Positions 1-8,157 of a stretch of 50,628 nt of DNA are shown here, piece after piece (the stretch's first letter is position 1; each line of letters starts with the position of its first letter). This DNA is from Gemmatimonadota bacterium (lineage in GTDB: Bacteria; Latescibacterota; UBA2968; UBA8231), in contig JABHFS010000209.1 in NCBI GenBank assembly GCA_018672475.1, positions 1-50,628 of the forward strand. The letters are read 5' to 3'. The position numbers and the translations under genes are program-made. Under the pieces are notes generated by a model. The model had not been told where the DNA came from, made no database searches, and saw only the letters and a list, made by a program, of their open reading frames with translations.

Positions 1-1
1 G

Positions 2-754
2 GGGGTGATTGAGAAGGCGGGGGTTAATTTTTCGCATGTGATGGGCCGCGAGTTGCCGGCGGCGGCTTCGGCGCGGCGTCCGGAATTGGCGGGGCGGGGG
101 TTTGAGGCGATGGGGGTTTCGGTGATTGTGCATCCGCGCAACCCTTTTGCGCCGACGTCGCACGCGAATGTGCGTTTTTTTATTGCGGAAAAAGAGGGGG
201 AGGAGGCGGTGTGGTGGTTTGGCGGGGGTTTTGATATGACGCCGTATTATGGTTTTGAGGAAGATGCGGTGCATTGGCATCAGACGGCACAAGAGGCGTG
301 CCGGCCCTTTGGCGACGAGCTGTATGGCAAGTTCAAGAAATGGTGCGATGAATATTTCTTTTTAAAACATCGCGACGAGCCGCGTGGTGTGGGTGGGTTG
401 TTTTTCGACGATTTTAACGAAGGCGGCTTTGCACATTGTTTTGCTTTTATGCGGAGCGTCGGCGAGGGTTTTGTCGCGGCGTATATGCCGATTTTGCAGC
501 GTCGCAAAGGGCTCGAGTATGGTGATCGGCAGCGGCAGTTCCAACTCTACCGCCGGGGGCGGTATGTGGAGTTTAATTTGGTCTACGACCGCGGCACGCT
601 CTTTGGTCTGCAATCAGGGGGGCGGACCGAATCGATTCTCGTTTCCATGCCGCCGCTGGTGCGCTGGGAATACGATTGGCAGCCGGAGAAAGGTTCGCAG
701 GAGGCCGAGCTTTACGACGTATTCCTCAAACCGCGCGACTGGGTCAAAGGGTAG
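2..754 (+). CDS. hemF: oxygen-dependent coproporphyrinogen III oxidase (5' end missing)
   Basis: HemF carries out the O2-dependent oxidative decarboxylation of coproporphyrinogen III to protoporphyrinogen IX in heme synthesis, in the cytoplasm. The visible part matches the family almost to its end: HANVRFF, GGGFDMTPYYGFEED, WCDEYFFLKHR, FNLVYDRGTLFGLQSGGR and MPPLVRWEYD all stand in the usual order. The frame is open to the left edge. The GTG at position 5 falls inside the conserved EKAGVNFSHV block, which normally lies well inside the protein, so I treat it as an internal codon and the gene as truncated by the window. The full family length is about 300 residues and about 250 are here. It stops at a TAG and faces the convergent epimerase gene across 169 bp that I see no gene in. 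The identification is firm. Confidence 0.96.
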   Translation, partial: GVIEKAGVNFSHVMGRELPAAASARRPELAGRGFEAMGVSVIVHPRNPFAPTSHANVRFFIAEKEGEEAVWWFGGGFDMTPYYGFEEDAVHWHQTAQEACRPFGDELYGKFKKWCDEYFFLKHRDEPRGVGGLFFDDFNEGGFAHCFAFMRSVGEGFVAAYMPILQRRKGLEYGDRQRQFQLYRRGRYVEFNLVYDRGTLFGLQSGGRTESILVSMPPLVRWEYDWQPEKGSQEAELYDVFLKPRDWVKG

Positions 755-923
755 TTGTGGGTATGGGCAAGAGCCAGGGCATAGGGTGCAATGCGCTTTT
801 GGCGCTCTTTTTCTTCATCGTTCCTTCGGCGCGGCTGCTATTGCCGCCGATTGCGCCGCACCACCCGCCGGGCTTGGCCGCAGGGATTCTGGTGGACGAG
901 GGCCTGGTGCCGCCGCGAAATCT

Positions 924-1829
924 CTAGCCGCACTCTACGCGCAAGCTAAATTCGGCTTCGAGGCTTTGCCCCGGTTCCAACACGGCGATGCCGCTGGTCT
1001 GGTCGCCGCGGGCGTGCAGATTGACGCCGTCGTTGGCGTTGGTGACGGGTTCGACGGCGAAATAGGGTTTTTGCGCGGGGTTATAGAGGATCAGGTGCGA
1101 GCAGGCGTTGGAACAGGCGAAGTGTAGCCGCACTCCGCTTTTGGGCCAGGCGATATGGCCTTGGCCGTCGTAGCCGTGAAAACAGGCGTCGAGGAAATTG
1201 TCGGGGGCCAGCGGGCTTTCGCTTGTGAAGTCCTGGTGTGGTGCCAAGGCCTGTGCGGGGCCGGAGGGGATGCGGTTATCGTAGCTATCGGGATAGGCGC
1301 TTTGCACTTGGAAGTGTAGGTGTGCGGGTTCGCCGTCTTGCGTCAATGTGCGGTTGAAGAAGGGGTGCCAGCCGCAGCCGGCGGGCATAGAGCGGTCAGC
1401 GCGGTTGCTGAGGGTGAGCCGTTGCTGCAAGGTATGCTCGGTCAACTCGTATTCGGCGCGCACGGAGAAGGCCCAAGGCCAGTTGACGTCGTTGTATTCG
1501 GCGGAGGAAAAAGAGCAGACGAGCCGGTGCGGTTGCTGTTCTTCGACGCGCCAAGCTCGTTTGCGCACATCGCCGTGGATGGCGTGTTGCTCGCCGTTTT
1601 GCAGTTGATGGCTTTCGCCGGCGAAGGTGAAAGAGCCGTCGGCGATGCGGTTGGAATAGGGGACCATCAGGAAACTGGCGGCGGCCAGATCGCAGGCGGG
1701 TTCGTCGATCTCGGGCATCAGCGGCAGCCAAGTGTTATTTCGGTGCACCTGAAAGGAACGCAGGCTGCTACCCTGGTTCGGGTCTATGGTCGTGCGCAAA
1801 TGTGCGTTTTCTAGTTGGATCGGCGGCAT
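924..1829 (-). CDS. aldose 1-epimerase family protein
   Basis: This 301-residue protein belongs to the galactose-mutarotase superfamily, which interconverts alpha and beta anomers of hexoses. Family residues are visible: an early His in AIHGD (H85), the catalytic His in GCGWHPFF (H155) and the general-base Glu in FAVEPVTNANDG (E260). The length fits the family, and there is no signal peptide, so it should be cytoplasmic. The ATG at 1829 follows a weak GAGA-type ribosome site. It lies 72 bp downstream of the Nudix gene on the same strand and may be the last gene of the peroxidase/sulfatase unit. The sugar substrate cannot be told from sequence; it could be a YihR- or YeaD-like epimerase rather than a true galactose mutarotase. 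Confidence 0.88.
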   Translation of the reverse strand: MPPIQLENAHLRTTIDPNQGSSLRSFQVHRNNTWLPLMPEIDEPACDLAAASFLMVPYSNRIADGSFTFAGESHQLQNGEQHAIHGDVRKRAWRVEEQQPHRLVCSFSSAEYNDVNWPWAFSVRAEYELTEHTLQQRLTLSNRADRSMPAGCGWHPFFNRTLTQDGEPAHLHFQVQSAYPDSYDNRIPSGPAQALAPHQDFTSESPLAPDNFLDACFHGYDGQGHIAWPKSGVRLHFACSNACSHLILYNPAQKPYFAVEPVTNANDGVNLHARGDQTSGIAVLEPGQSLEAEFSLRVECG

Positions 1830-1901
1830 GATTTTTCTCGTCGTTTGGTCGTGTCTGAAAAACCGTTCCGAGTCTTTATGCTCTTTGCGTGCAAAGGGCA
1901 G

Positions 1902-2453
1902 TTAAGGATCGGTATCGTTGGTCTCGACGATTCGCTCGTCGGCCACTGGGCCGAGGATCTTTTGTGACAGTTCCGCGCGCGTCAGTTGTCCGGTGGCTAG
2001 CTGCTGGCGCAAGTCGCCAAGCGTGACCTCGTCGGCGAAGGGCCAAGGGGCGTCCTGTCGACAGGCGATGCCCCGGGCCCCGGCCAGGACGTCGTCGATG
2101 CGCTGGCGATGCCAATAGACAAAGGATTCGGGCAGCGCGTCGGGTGTAAAGAAGCCGGCGTCCAGCGTTTCGTCGCCTTCTTTTTTCAGTTCGCCGCCGA
2201 CCGGTCGTGCCGCAAAGAGCAGGTCGTGGTCGCCGCCCTGGCACCAGGTGGGGCGCGAATAGACGCCGACCAGGTGTTGCAGTTCGACCTCTATTCCGGT
2301 TTCCTCGCGGGTTTCGCGCACGGCGGCTTGCGCGACGGATTCGCCCGCGTCGATTCCGCCGCCGGGCAAGGCCCAGATCTGGAAGTCCCGCCGCTTGATC
2401 AGCAACACGTTACCCGCATCGAGCACCGCTATTTCGACGCCATAGGTCGGCAT
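1902..2453 (-). CDS. Nudix hydrolase
   Basis: The protein has a complete Nudix box at residues 32-54 (from G in GGIDAGE to the EETGI end, with REUXEE as RETREE), so it should hydrolyse a nucleoside diphosphate linked to another group using Mg2+. I start it at the ATG at 2453 because this sits one base after the stop of the upstream cupin gene (TAAAATG), giving 183 residues; an upstream in-frame GTG at 2495 would overlap the cupin gene by about 40 bp. The C-terminal half is longer than a minimal Nudix domain and holds no motif I recognise. It is the fourth gene of a tight minus-strand unit. The substrate is unknown. Confidence 0.88.
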   Translation of the reverse strand: MPTYGVEIAVLDAGNVLLIKRRDFQIWALPGGGIDAGESVAQAAVRETREETGIEVELQHLVGVYSRPTWCQGGDHDLLFAARPVGGELKKEGDETLDAGFFTPDALPESFVYWHRQRIDDVLAGARGIACRQDAPWPFADEVTLGDLRQQLATGQLTRAELSQKILGPVADERIVETNDTDP

Positions 2454-2454
2454 T

Positions 2455-2814
2455 TTAGCGCAGGCCGATAACGAGCACGCGCAGATCCTCGTCACCGTCG
2501 TTTTCCAGAGCGTGTGAGCCGCCCGGATAGATGGCGGTGATATCGCCGGCTTCGACTGTGTTGCGCTCGCCGTCCAGGGTCATGGTGCCTTTGCCCGAAA
2601 TCATATAATAGTATTCTTCGTCGTCGTGCGCGTGCAGGCCGATTGAGACGCCAGGGGCCAGCACATCGTCGTGCAGGAAACGCAGTTGGCGTCCTTCGAC
2701 TTCGCTCGGGTCGAGCACATTGGTCCAATCGAGTGCGCCTTCGCCGTCGTGGCAATTGCGCAGCGGTTCCTGGCGCATTTCGCCGCGTTTTTTGAGTAGG
2801 GTGGTTTGGCTCAT
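2455..2814 (-). CDS. small single-domain cupin protein
   Basis: A 119-residue cupin. The first cupin motif is visible as HAHDDEEYYY (H61, H63, E67) followed by ISGKGTMTLDGE, and the second His lies in GGSHALEN (H101), so it should bind one metal ion. Such single-domain cupins include sugar isomerases, dioxygenases and sensors; this one cannot be assigned further. I start it at the ATG at 2814, whose A is shared with the last base of the upstream sulfatase stop (TAATG), which indicates translational coupling. A longer reading to 2889 would run inside the sulfatase gene. It sits between the sulfatase and the Nudix hydrolase. Confidence 0.85.
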   Translation of the reverse strand: MSQTTLLKKRGEMRQEPLRNCHDGEGALDWTNVLDPSEVEGRQLRFLHDDVLAPGVSIGLHAHDDEEYYYMISGKGTMTLDGERNTVEAGDITAIYPGGSHALENDGDEDLRVLVIGLR

Positions 2815-4235
2815 TACTGGTCCTCGGGGGTGTGCGGTTGCCAGTCGGGGTTGTGTGCGGGGATCTTCGCCTCGACGCTTTCGCGCCATTCCCGTAACAG
2901 CCGGTGCAGCCTGTCGCGGATCTCCGGCTCTGTCGCGGCGAGGTCCCGGTCCTCGCCGATATCCTCGCGTAAATTGTAGAGCTCCAGTCGCCCGTCTTCG
3001 AGGAATTCGATCAGCTTGTAGTCGCCTTCGCGCACTGATGAGCCGGGCGTCCCACCCTGGTTGCCGTAGTGTGGATAGTGCCAGAATACGGCGCCGCGGT
3101 CGAAGGTTTCACCGCGCAAAAGCGGCGCGATACTGACGCCGTCGCAGTGTTGCTCGGGGATCGGGTCCAGGCCGGCCAGTTCGAGTAGCGTCGGGTAGAA
3201 GTCGGGGCTGCTCACTGGTGTCGGGCAAGTGCTGCCGGCGGCAATTTTACCGGGCCAGCGGACCATCAGCGGTTCGCGGGTACCGCCCTCGTACATCCAG
3301 CCTTTGCCTTCGGCCAGCGGCGCGTTGCAGGTCGGCGAGCCCTCGGCGGTGGCTAGCCCGCCATTGTCGGAGGTGAAGACGATGACGGTGTCTTCACTCT
3401 CGCCGAGCTCGTCGAGCAGATCAAAGAGCCGTCCGAGGTTTTGATCGAGGCTTTCGATCATCGCCGCGTAGACCGGGTCGGATTGCACTAGGCGGCGTTT
3501 GACGCGCTGGTCCTTTTTGTGCTCGCAGGGAAAGTACTCGCCCTCGGCGAAGGTCTGTACCTGATCGAGACCGAGCGCTTTCGCTTTCGCCTCGTATTTG
3601 GCGATGATTTCCGCTTTGGCCTGGATCGGGGTGTGCACGGTATAGTACCAGAGATTGAGGAAGAAGGGCCGGTCGTCTTTGTTGCGCACTAGATCAAGCG
3701 TCTGATCCGTCAGATAATCGGTCAGATAGGTGCCTTCGGGCACGTCGGCGTTTTCGAGTGGAGGAATGGTCCAGGGGCTAAAATAACCACCGCCGCCCGG
3801 CGAGCCCTGGTGCGCCCCGCCGACATTGACTTCGAAGCCGTGATCTTCGGGAAGGTGGCCGTCGGAACCTAGATGCCACTTGCCGACGTGCCAGGTCTGG
3901 TAGCCGCCTTCGTTGAGAGCGCGAGCCAGCGAGTGCTCCTTGCCCGGCAAGTGTTTGAGATAGGGCACATCGACGACTTGCCCCTTCGCCGGGTGCAGGT
4001 GCCCGTGCGCGTCGATCCAGTCGGTGATGCCGACGGTGGCCGGGTACTTGCCGGTGAGGATGCTGGCACGCGTCGGTGAGCAGACCGGACAGGCGGCGTA
4101 GGCGTCGCTAAAGCGCATGCCCTCGCGCGCGAGGCGGTCGATATTGGGCGTCTCGTAGAAGGGGCTGCCATAACAGACCAGGTCCTTCCAGCCCATATCG
4201 TCGATAAGGATGAAGACGATATTGGGCGGTTTCAC
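2814..4235 (-). CDS. sulfatase, formylglycine type (no signal peptide)
   Basis: This 473-residue protein hydrolyses a sulfate ester. The modification motif CSPTR (C52) followed by ASILTGKYP is intact, so it would need formylglycine-generating enzyme or anSME, neither of which is in the window. Metal ligands are visible as IDDMG (D12, D13) and FTSDNGG, with GKWHLG and TVHTP as active-site blocks. The family often carries an export signal, but here the chain begins with MKPPNIVFIL and goes straight into the first beta strand, so it looks cytoplasmic. The start is GTG at 4235, overlapping the peroxidase stop in GTGA, and its stop overlaps the cupin start. The substrate is probably a small sulfated sugar (inference). 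Confidence 0.93.
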   Translation of the reverse strand: MKPPNIVFILIDDMGWKDLVCYGSPFYETPNIDRLAREGMRFSDAYAACPVCSPTRASILTGKYPATVGITDWIDAHGHLHPAKGQVVDVPYLKHLPGKEHSLARALNEGGYQTWHVGKWHLGSDGHLPEDHGFEVNVGGAHQGSPGGGGYFSPWTIPPLENADVPEGTYLTDYLTDQTLDLVRNKDDRPFFLNLWYYTVHTPIQAKAEIIAKYEAKAKALGLDQVQTFAEGEYFPCEHKKDQRVKRRLVQSDPVYAAMIESLDQNLGRLFDLLDELGESEDTVIVFTSDNGGLATAEGSPTCNAPLAEGKGWMYEGGTREPLMVRWPGKIAAGSTCPTPVSSPDFYPTLLELAGLDPIPEQHCDGVSIAPLLRGETFDRGAVFWHYPHYGNQGGTPGSSVREGDYKLIEFLEDGRLELYNLREDIGEDRDLAATEPEIRDRLHRLLREWRESVEAKIPAHNPDWQPHTPEDQ

Positions 4236-4699
4236 GCCAGCGCTTTTTCGATGGCGGCGACCAGATCGGGATCGTCAGGTGTAGTTTTGGGTTCGAAGCG
4301 GGCCAGTGTATTGCCCTCTTTGTCGATGAGAAATTTTTCGAAATTCCAGGTGATGTCTTCTTCGCCGGCGAGGTGCGCGTAGAGCGGGTGGCGGTCGGTG
4401 CCGTTGACGTCTATTTTGGCGTAGAGCGGGAAGCTGACGTCGTACTTTGTTTGGCAGAATTCGAGGATCTGCGCCTCGCTGCCGGGTTCCTGTGCGCCGA
4501 ACTGGTTGCAGGGGAAACCGAGGATGGCGAGGCCTTGTTCGCCGTATTTGCGGTGCAGCTCTTCGAGGCCGGTGTATTGCTTGGTGAGGCCGCATTCGCT
4601 GGCGACGTTGACGACGAGCAGGGCTTTGCCGGCGTAGTCGGCGAGGGAGGTGGGCTCGCCTTGGATGGTTTGCGCGTTGAAGTTGTGGGCGTTGCTCAT
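4232..4699 (-). CDS. glutathione peroxidase family protein (Cys type)
   Basis: A 155-residue thiol peroxidase of the GPx fold. The catalytic tetrad is complete: Cys in VASECGLT (C36), Gln in FPCNQFG (Q66), and Trp-Asn in TWNFEKFL (W118, N119). Cysteine replaces selenocysteine, so it probably uses thioredoxin rather than glutathione; C64 in FPCN is a possible resolving residue. It lacks a signal peptide. It is the first gene of the minus-strand unit peroxidase-sulfatase-cupin-Nudix, with a 4-bp overlap into the sulfatase. The AAAGG before the ATG is an adequate ribosome site. Its promoter should lie in the 416-bp divergent gap upstream. Confidence 0.94.
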   Translation of the reverse strand: MSNAHNFNAQTIQGEPTSLADYAGKALLVVNVASECGLTKQYTGLEELHRKYGEQGLAILGFPCNQFGAQEPGSEAQILEFCQTKYDVSFPLYAKIDVNGTDRHPLYAHLAGEEDITWNFEKFLIDKEGNTLARFEPKTTPDDPDLVAAIEKALA

Positions 4700-5115
4700 G
4701 AGAGGCCTTTCTTGCGTTATGGCTTATGTGTGTTGTGTATTGAAAGTGATGTTATTGTTCGTTAAAGGTGTCAAGTGCTATTGACGGTCGCACCCCCGAA
4801 GCGACCTCGGCTGAGATCGGGTTTCTTGGATGTAAAGAGGATGTCTTATAGGGCATAGCCGATATCAAATCGTGGGGACTGTGTTTGTCCACACGAAACT
4901 TAAGTGGCGTGGCACTATACACCGTCGTTAATATTGGCATTTATCTAACTCGGTTCAACCGGATTGGATATGGGGCGACTGTCCATACGGGTAGATGCGT
5001 TAGGATACTGCTAATTATTAGTAGTCAAAAATAGTCAAAAGCAGGCAAACTAGCTTATTTTGTCCTATCTTTCACAAATACACGCCTGTTAACCCAGATC
5101 AATAGGACCAATGTT
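4700..5115. other. divergent intergenic region, AT-rich
   Basis: This 416-bp gap separates the divergent peroxidase and CinA-like genes and must hold both promoters. It is clearly more AT-rich than its flanks. A 62-codon minus-strand frame at 4752-4940 has no ribosome site or recognisable content and I do not call it a gene. The one marked structure is the palindrome and direct repeat at 5007-5040, listed separately. Confidence 0.6.
5007..5040. promoter_or_regulatory. candidate operator: near-palindrome plus direct repeat
   Basis: ACTGCTAAT-T-ATTAGTAGT (5007-5025) is a 19-bp palindrome with one mismatch per arm. It overlaps two copies of TAGTCAAAA (5022-5030 and 5032-5040). The site lies about 75 bp before the CinA-like start in the divergent gap, a usual place for a repressor or activator site. 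No regulator gene is in the window to pair it with. Confidence 0.35.
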
Positions 5116-5925
5116 ATGAGCGACCGACCGGCGATTGAAATTTACTCGATCGGCACCGAGCTTTTAAACGGCCAAATTCAGGATACCAACTCCTTTTGGA
5201 TGGCGCAGCAGATTACGGCGCTGGGTGGTTATGTGCGGCGGATCTCCATTCTTGATGATGATATGAACGAGATGACGACGGTGCTCAAGGATGCCTGTAC
5301 CCGAGGGACTCGGGTGGTGATTACTACTGGCGGGCTTGGGCCGACCCCCGACGATATGACGGTTGAGGCGATCGCCAGGATTATAGGGGTCGGCACGGAA
5401 GTCGACGAGAGTCTAGTCGAGCGCTATATGGAGAGCCGCAGCATAGAGAAACGCGAAGATGTCAGCGAGGGGCTGGTCAAGATGGCGACCAAGCCCGAAG
5501 GCACGATCGCCCATCCCAACCCGGCAGGTGTGGCGCCTTGTGTCGAATCGAAAGTCGGCGATACGACGATCTACAGTTTGCCCGGCCCGCCGCGCGAGGT
5601 CGAGGCGCTCTTTCGGCAATCTGTGGAAGGCGCGCTGGCCGATATCTACGACGATACCCGGCTATCGCTCAGGGTGGTTGTTAACTTGCCCGAGTCGCAG
5701 TGCGGGCCGATTTTGCACAGCGTGATGGGGACCTACCCCAATACCTACCTCAAGGCCTTTGTCGCGTTGAGCGAGCGCACTTCCGATGGCCAGCGTTTGC
5801 CGGTAGATATCGTGGCTTGGGCCAAGGACGGAGAACAGGCGCAGGCCTTGCTCGACAAGGCGTTGGCAGAATTCCAGGCCCAAGCGCGCGAGAAAGGTAG
5901 TGAGGTCGAGGTCGTCACCGACTAG
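5116..5925 (+). CDS. CinA N-terminal / MoaB-Mog-like domain protein
   Basis: A 269-residue protein with the molybdopterin-binding (MoCF) fold seen in MoaB, Mog and the N-terminal half of CinA. The signature TTGGLGPTPDD is intact at about residues 70-80, and the start IEIYSIGTELLNGQIQDTNS is typical of CinA proteins. The NMN deamidase C-terminal domain of full CinA is absent, as in the short COG1058 proteins, whose proposed role is pyrophosphatase activity on damaged dinucleotides. The ATG at 5116 follows AGGA by a suitable distance. The dioxygenase gene begins 3 bp after its stop, so the two are probably cotranscribed. Confidence 0.88.
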   Translation: MSDRPAIEIYSIGTELLNGQIQDTNSFWMAQQITALGGYVRRISILDDDMNEMTTVLKDACTRGTRVVITTGGLGPTPDDMTVEAIARIIGVGTEVDESLVERYMESRSIEKREDVSEGLVKMATKPEGTIAHPNPAGVAPCVESKVGDTTIYSLPGPPREVEALFRQSVEGALADIYDDTRLSLRVVVNLPESQCGPILHSVMGTYPNTYLKAFVALSERTSDGQRLPVDIVAWAKDGEQAQALLDKALAEFQAQAREKGSEVEVVTD

Positions 5926-5928
5926 CTC

Positions 5929-6756
5929 ATGAGTGTATTGCAGACCAAAGACCTGATCCAGTATGAGGATGAGGGCTATCTGATTATGCGCGAGGCCTTC
6001 TCACCCGAACGGGTCAAGGCCTTGCGCATGGCGGTAATCTCTATGATTGACCGTGGATTAGAAGGCGCGTGCGAGCTCAAATGGATCGATCGCGACAAGC
6101 GGTTGCTGGCGCGCACGGAACATATGCTGCACCCCGATAAATACGATCCGGCCTGGGCCGAGTGGTTGGCCGAGGACCTGGTGTTCTATATCGACGCGCT
6201 GATCGGCGGCCCGGCGCGGCACAGCCTCTTCGGCATGCTGGCCGCCGGCGGCGGCCAATCCTACCGCCAGGCCTGGCACCGGGATATTGGCAAACCCGGC
6301 GCAGAAGACGAGATGGATTTCCTAGCGCGTTTCCACGGGCAATTCGTGCAGTTCAACGCCCCGTTGGTGTCGGGCGATAGCTTCCTGCAGATCGTGCCCG
6401 CCAGCCATCTGCGGGTCTCTACCGATAGCGAATTGCGGACGGCGCAGGACGGTGCTGCAGCTGGGACCGAGGATATGCCCGACGCGATGGTAGTGGAGTT
6501 GGAGCCGGGCGATATCGTCTTCTACAACGCCAACCTCTGGCACCGCGGCTTTAATCCAGAGGGTAAGAAACGCTGGACGCTGCACTGCGCTTTCTGGAAG
6601 CAGGACTATGTGGTGATGAGCCACGAGTACGGCCAGCGCGTGGCGCTGATGGCGGAAGGGCATATCGAGCGCATGCCCGAGAGGACGGCAGAGTATGTGC
6701 GGCGTTATTTGGCGAAGTATCCGGAGGCGAATCCACCGACCCTGTTGGACCTGTAG
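5929..6756 (+). CDS. phytanoyl-CoA dioxygenase family protein (PhyH 1)
   Basis: A 275-residue Fe(II)/2-oxoglutarate-dependent oxygenase. The metal triad is complete: AWHRDIG gives H117 and D119, LWHRGFN gives H205, and KKRWT gives the 2-oxoglutarate-binding R215. The order and spacing fit the PhyH family, which hydroxylates a wide range of small molecules and not only phytanoyl-CoA. It is the second gene after the CinA-like gene, with a 3-bp gap. A GC palindrome GGGGCGCCCC follows the stop but has no loop, so I do not call it a terminator. Substrate unknown. It is the first of five such proteins in the window and the only one encoded on the plus strand. Confidence 0.92.
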   Translation: MSVLQTKDLIQYEDEGYLIMREAFSPERVKALRMAVISMIDRGLEGACELKWIDRDKRLLARTEHMLHPDKYDPAWAEWLAEDLVFYIDALIGGPARHSLFGMLAAGGGQSYRQAWHRDIGKPGAEDEMDFLARFHGQFVQFNAPLVSGDSFLQIVPASHLRVSTDSELRTAQDGAAAGTEDMPDAMVVELEPGDIVFYNANLWHRGFNPEGKKRWTLHCAFWKQDYVVMSHEYGQRVALMAEGHIERMPERTAEYVRRYLAKYPEANPPTLLDL

Positions 6757-6860
6757 GGGCGCCCCCCGGTAGATTTGCTTTTTTCCTGTTCCAGCTTCCT
6801 AAAATTCTATCTATTCCGACTCGCTTAGATCCTCGATCGTCAGCCCCGATGCCGCGCTCT

Positions 6861-7691
6861 TTAGCCCAGTGACTTCCGTGCCTTGTCGAGTGCGTCGTAG
6901 CAGAATTGCGCGGTGGCCCAGGCGTCATAGCCTTCGACATTCCAGATCTGGCCGGTGACCTCCGGGCAGACGTAGCGATCCCAACCGGCGTCGACGATAG
7001 CTTTGAAATAGGCGTCGATATCTAGCTCGCCGTCGCCGGGCAACTGATAGTGGACCTTGTTTTCTTCGTCACGATAGCCGCCCTTGATATGGTTGTGCAC
7101 CGCGTATGGGAGATTGAGGTCGATCGAGTGCTGCAGGTCGATGCCGTCGACCCAGAAGTGGCTATAGTCGAAGTTGAGGCCGAGGTGCTCGTGTTTGGTC
7201 TGTTCCATCAGCCAGACGGCTTTTTCAGGCGTTTCGAAGTCACTGCCGGCGTGTGGCTCGATGGCGACGATGGCGTCGTACTCGGCGGCTATATCGGCGA
7301 CTTCTAGGACTAGTTCGACGATGCGATCTTTGCCGGTGTCCCAAGTGGGCTGTGGGTGGCCGAGGGTGGTGCTGACGACCATGGGATTGTCGTCGATGCG
7401 CAGCTCGCGGCTCAGTTCGAAGGTTGCCTTGAATTGTGCGAGTTGCGCCGCGCGACCTTCGCCTTCGACACAGGGCGAAAGCAGCGCCATCAACGCCGGG
7501 GTCGGCCAGCCGAGTTTATGGAAGAGGTCGGCGAGTTTTTTGCGCGCCGCAGCGTCCATGCTCGCCGGCTCGGTCGGCCAACTAGGGGAGACGGCGATTT
7601 CCATGCCCTCGTAGCCCATATCCTTTAGGCGCGGCAGAGCTTCGAAGACGTCGAGTTGTTTCATGCCGTAGGTGCTGTAGTAGAGTTTCAT
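6861..7691 (-). CDS. xylose-isomerase-like TIM-barrel sugar isomerase/epimerase
   Basis: A 276-residue protein of the AP-endonuclease-2 / xylose isomerase-like family (COG1082). The four metal-binding positions are in order: Glu in AIEPHAG, Asp in NFDYSHF, His in HNHIKGG and Glu in CPEVTG, as in tagatose epimerases and inosose isomerases. I start at the ATG at 7691 because AGGAGA stands just upstream and the chain begins with the first barrel strand (MKLYYSTYG); the longer frame to 7841 adds only low-complexity residues. It is cytoplasmic and stands alone on its strand, between dioxygenase 1 and the aldo/keto reductase. The sugar substrate is unknown. Confidence 0.9.
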   Translation of the reverse strand: MKLYYSTYGMKQLDVFEALPRLKDMGYEGMEIAVSPSWPTEPASMDAAARKKLADLFHKLGWPTPALMALLSPCVEGEGRAAQLAQFKATFELSRELRIDDNPMVVSTTLGHPQPTWDTGKDRIVELVLEVADIAAEYDAIVAIEPHAGSDFETPEKAVWLMEQTKHEHLGLNFDYSHFWVDGIDLQHSIDLNLPYAVHNHIKGGYRDEENKVHYQLPGDGELDIDAYFKAIVDAGWDRYVCPEVTGQIWNVEGYDAWATAQFCYDALDKARKSLG

Positions 7692-7881
7692 GCTGTGGTC
7701 TCCTATAGCGCGACTCGGTGATAAGTAGCTCGATCTAGTTTCATCCGATGGTCGGGGCAAAGATAAGCAGTATGTGCCGTCGGGGCGAGTCTTTAGTCGT
7801 CGGCGCGGGTCGTCCTCTTTGAGGTTCCAGCCGGTGATCAACAGGGTCGCGAGTTTGGAGCCTGCTCTTTGAAAAGCCGCG

Positions 7882-7998
7882 CTAACTCGTCGCCAGGTTT
7901 GCGGGGATGCCGAGATCGACGATCAGCAAATCGAAGGCGCCCGGGGGTGAAGTGCTCGATGGGGCCTCCAGCCCGTAGGCGTGCAGATCGGGTGAAGC
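7882..7998 (-). pseudogene. possible response-regulator receiver-domain scrap
   Basis: Read on the minus strand, this short frame contains FDLLIVDLGIP, which looks like the phospho-acceptor strand of a receiver domain (usually ..DLLIVDLxMP..), followed a few residues later by a TAG stop. Nothing upstream or downstream restores a full domain. It could equally be chance in GC-rich DNA. Confidence 0.22.
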
Positions 7999-8020
7999 AT
8001 TGATAGTTGGTGCAGGGCTG

Positions 8021-8073
8021 CAAGCACTTGCCTGCTCGGGCAAGCCCGCTCCCAAACCTCAGGCTAGCTTGAG
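8021..8073. repeat. cluster of overlapping short palindromes
   Basis: Within about 50 bp lie CAAG-CA-CTTG (8021-8030), CTTGCC-N6-GGCAAG (8027-8044), CGGGC-AA-GCCCG (8037-8048) and the near-palindrome CTCAGGCTAGCTTGAG (8058-8073). The first three share bases, so only some can form at once. The cluster lies 85-137 bp before the aldo/keto reductase start and may be a regulatory leader or a REP-like element. Confidence 0.4.
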
Positions 8074-8157
8074 CAATGACGCAGAGGATGTTTATAATGT
8101 AGGGGTATTGGTGGGTTACACCGATCATAAAAATTGAGGGTAAAAGGAGGGCAATGT

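Larger units (their letters stand above)
7692..8157. other. divergent intergenic region with gene scrap and hairpins
   Basis: This 466-bp gap lies between the divergent isomerase and aldo/keto reductase genes. It holds a possible receiver-domain scrap (7882-7998) and a dense set of short inverted repeats (8021-8073), both listed separately. A 96-codon minus-strand frame at 7838-8128 has no ribosome site and I treat it as non-coding. Confidence 0.5.

Noticed and set aside
4752..4765. 14-bp exact repeat TTATTGTTCGTTAA, also at 47048-47061
   Set aside because: A few 14-mers are expected to match by chance in 50 kb, and the flanks do not match.
6757..6767. GGGGCGCCCC palindrome after dioxygenase 1 as a terminator
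   Set aside because: It has no loop and the T-run lies about 15 bases further on, so it cannot form a normal terminator hairpin.
7838..8128. 96-codon minus-strand frame in the isomerase/reductase gap
   Set aside because: It has no ribosome site, is low in hydrophobic core pattern and overlaps the palindrome cluster.
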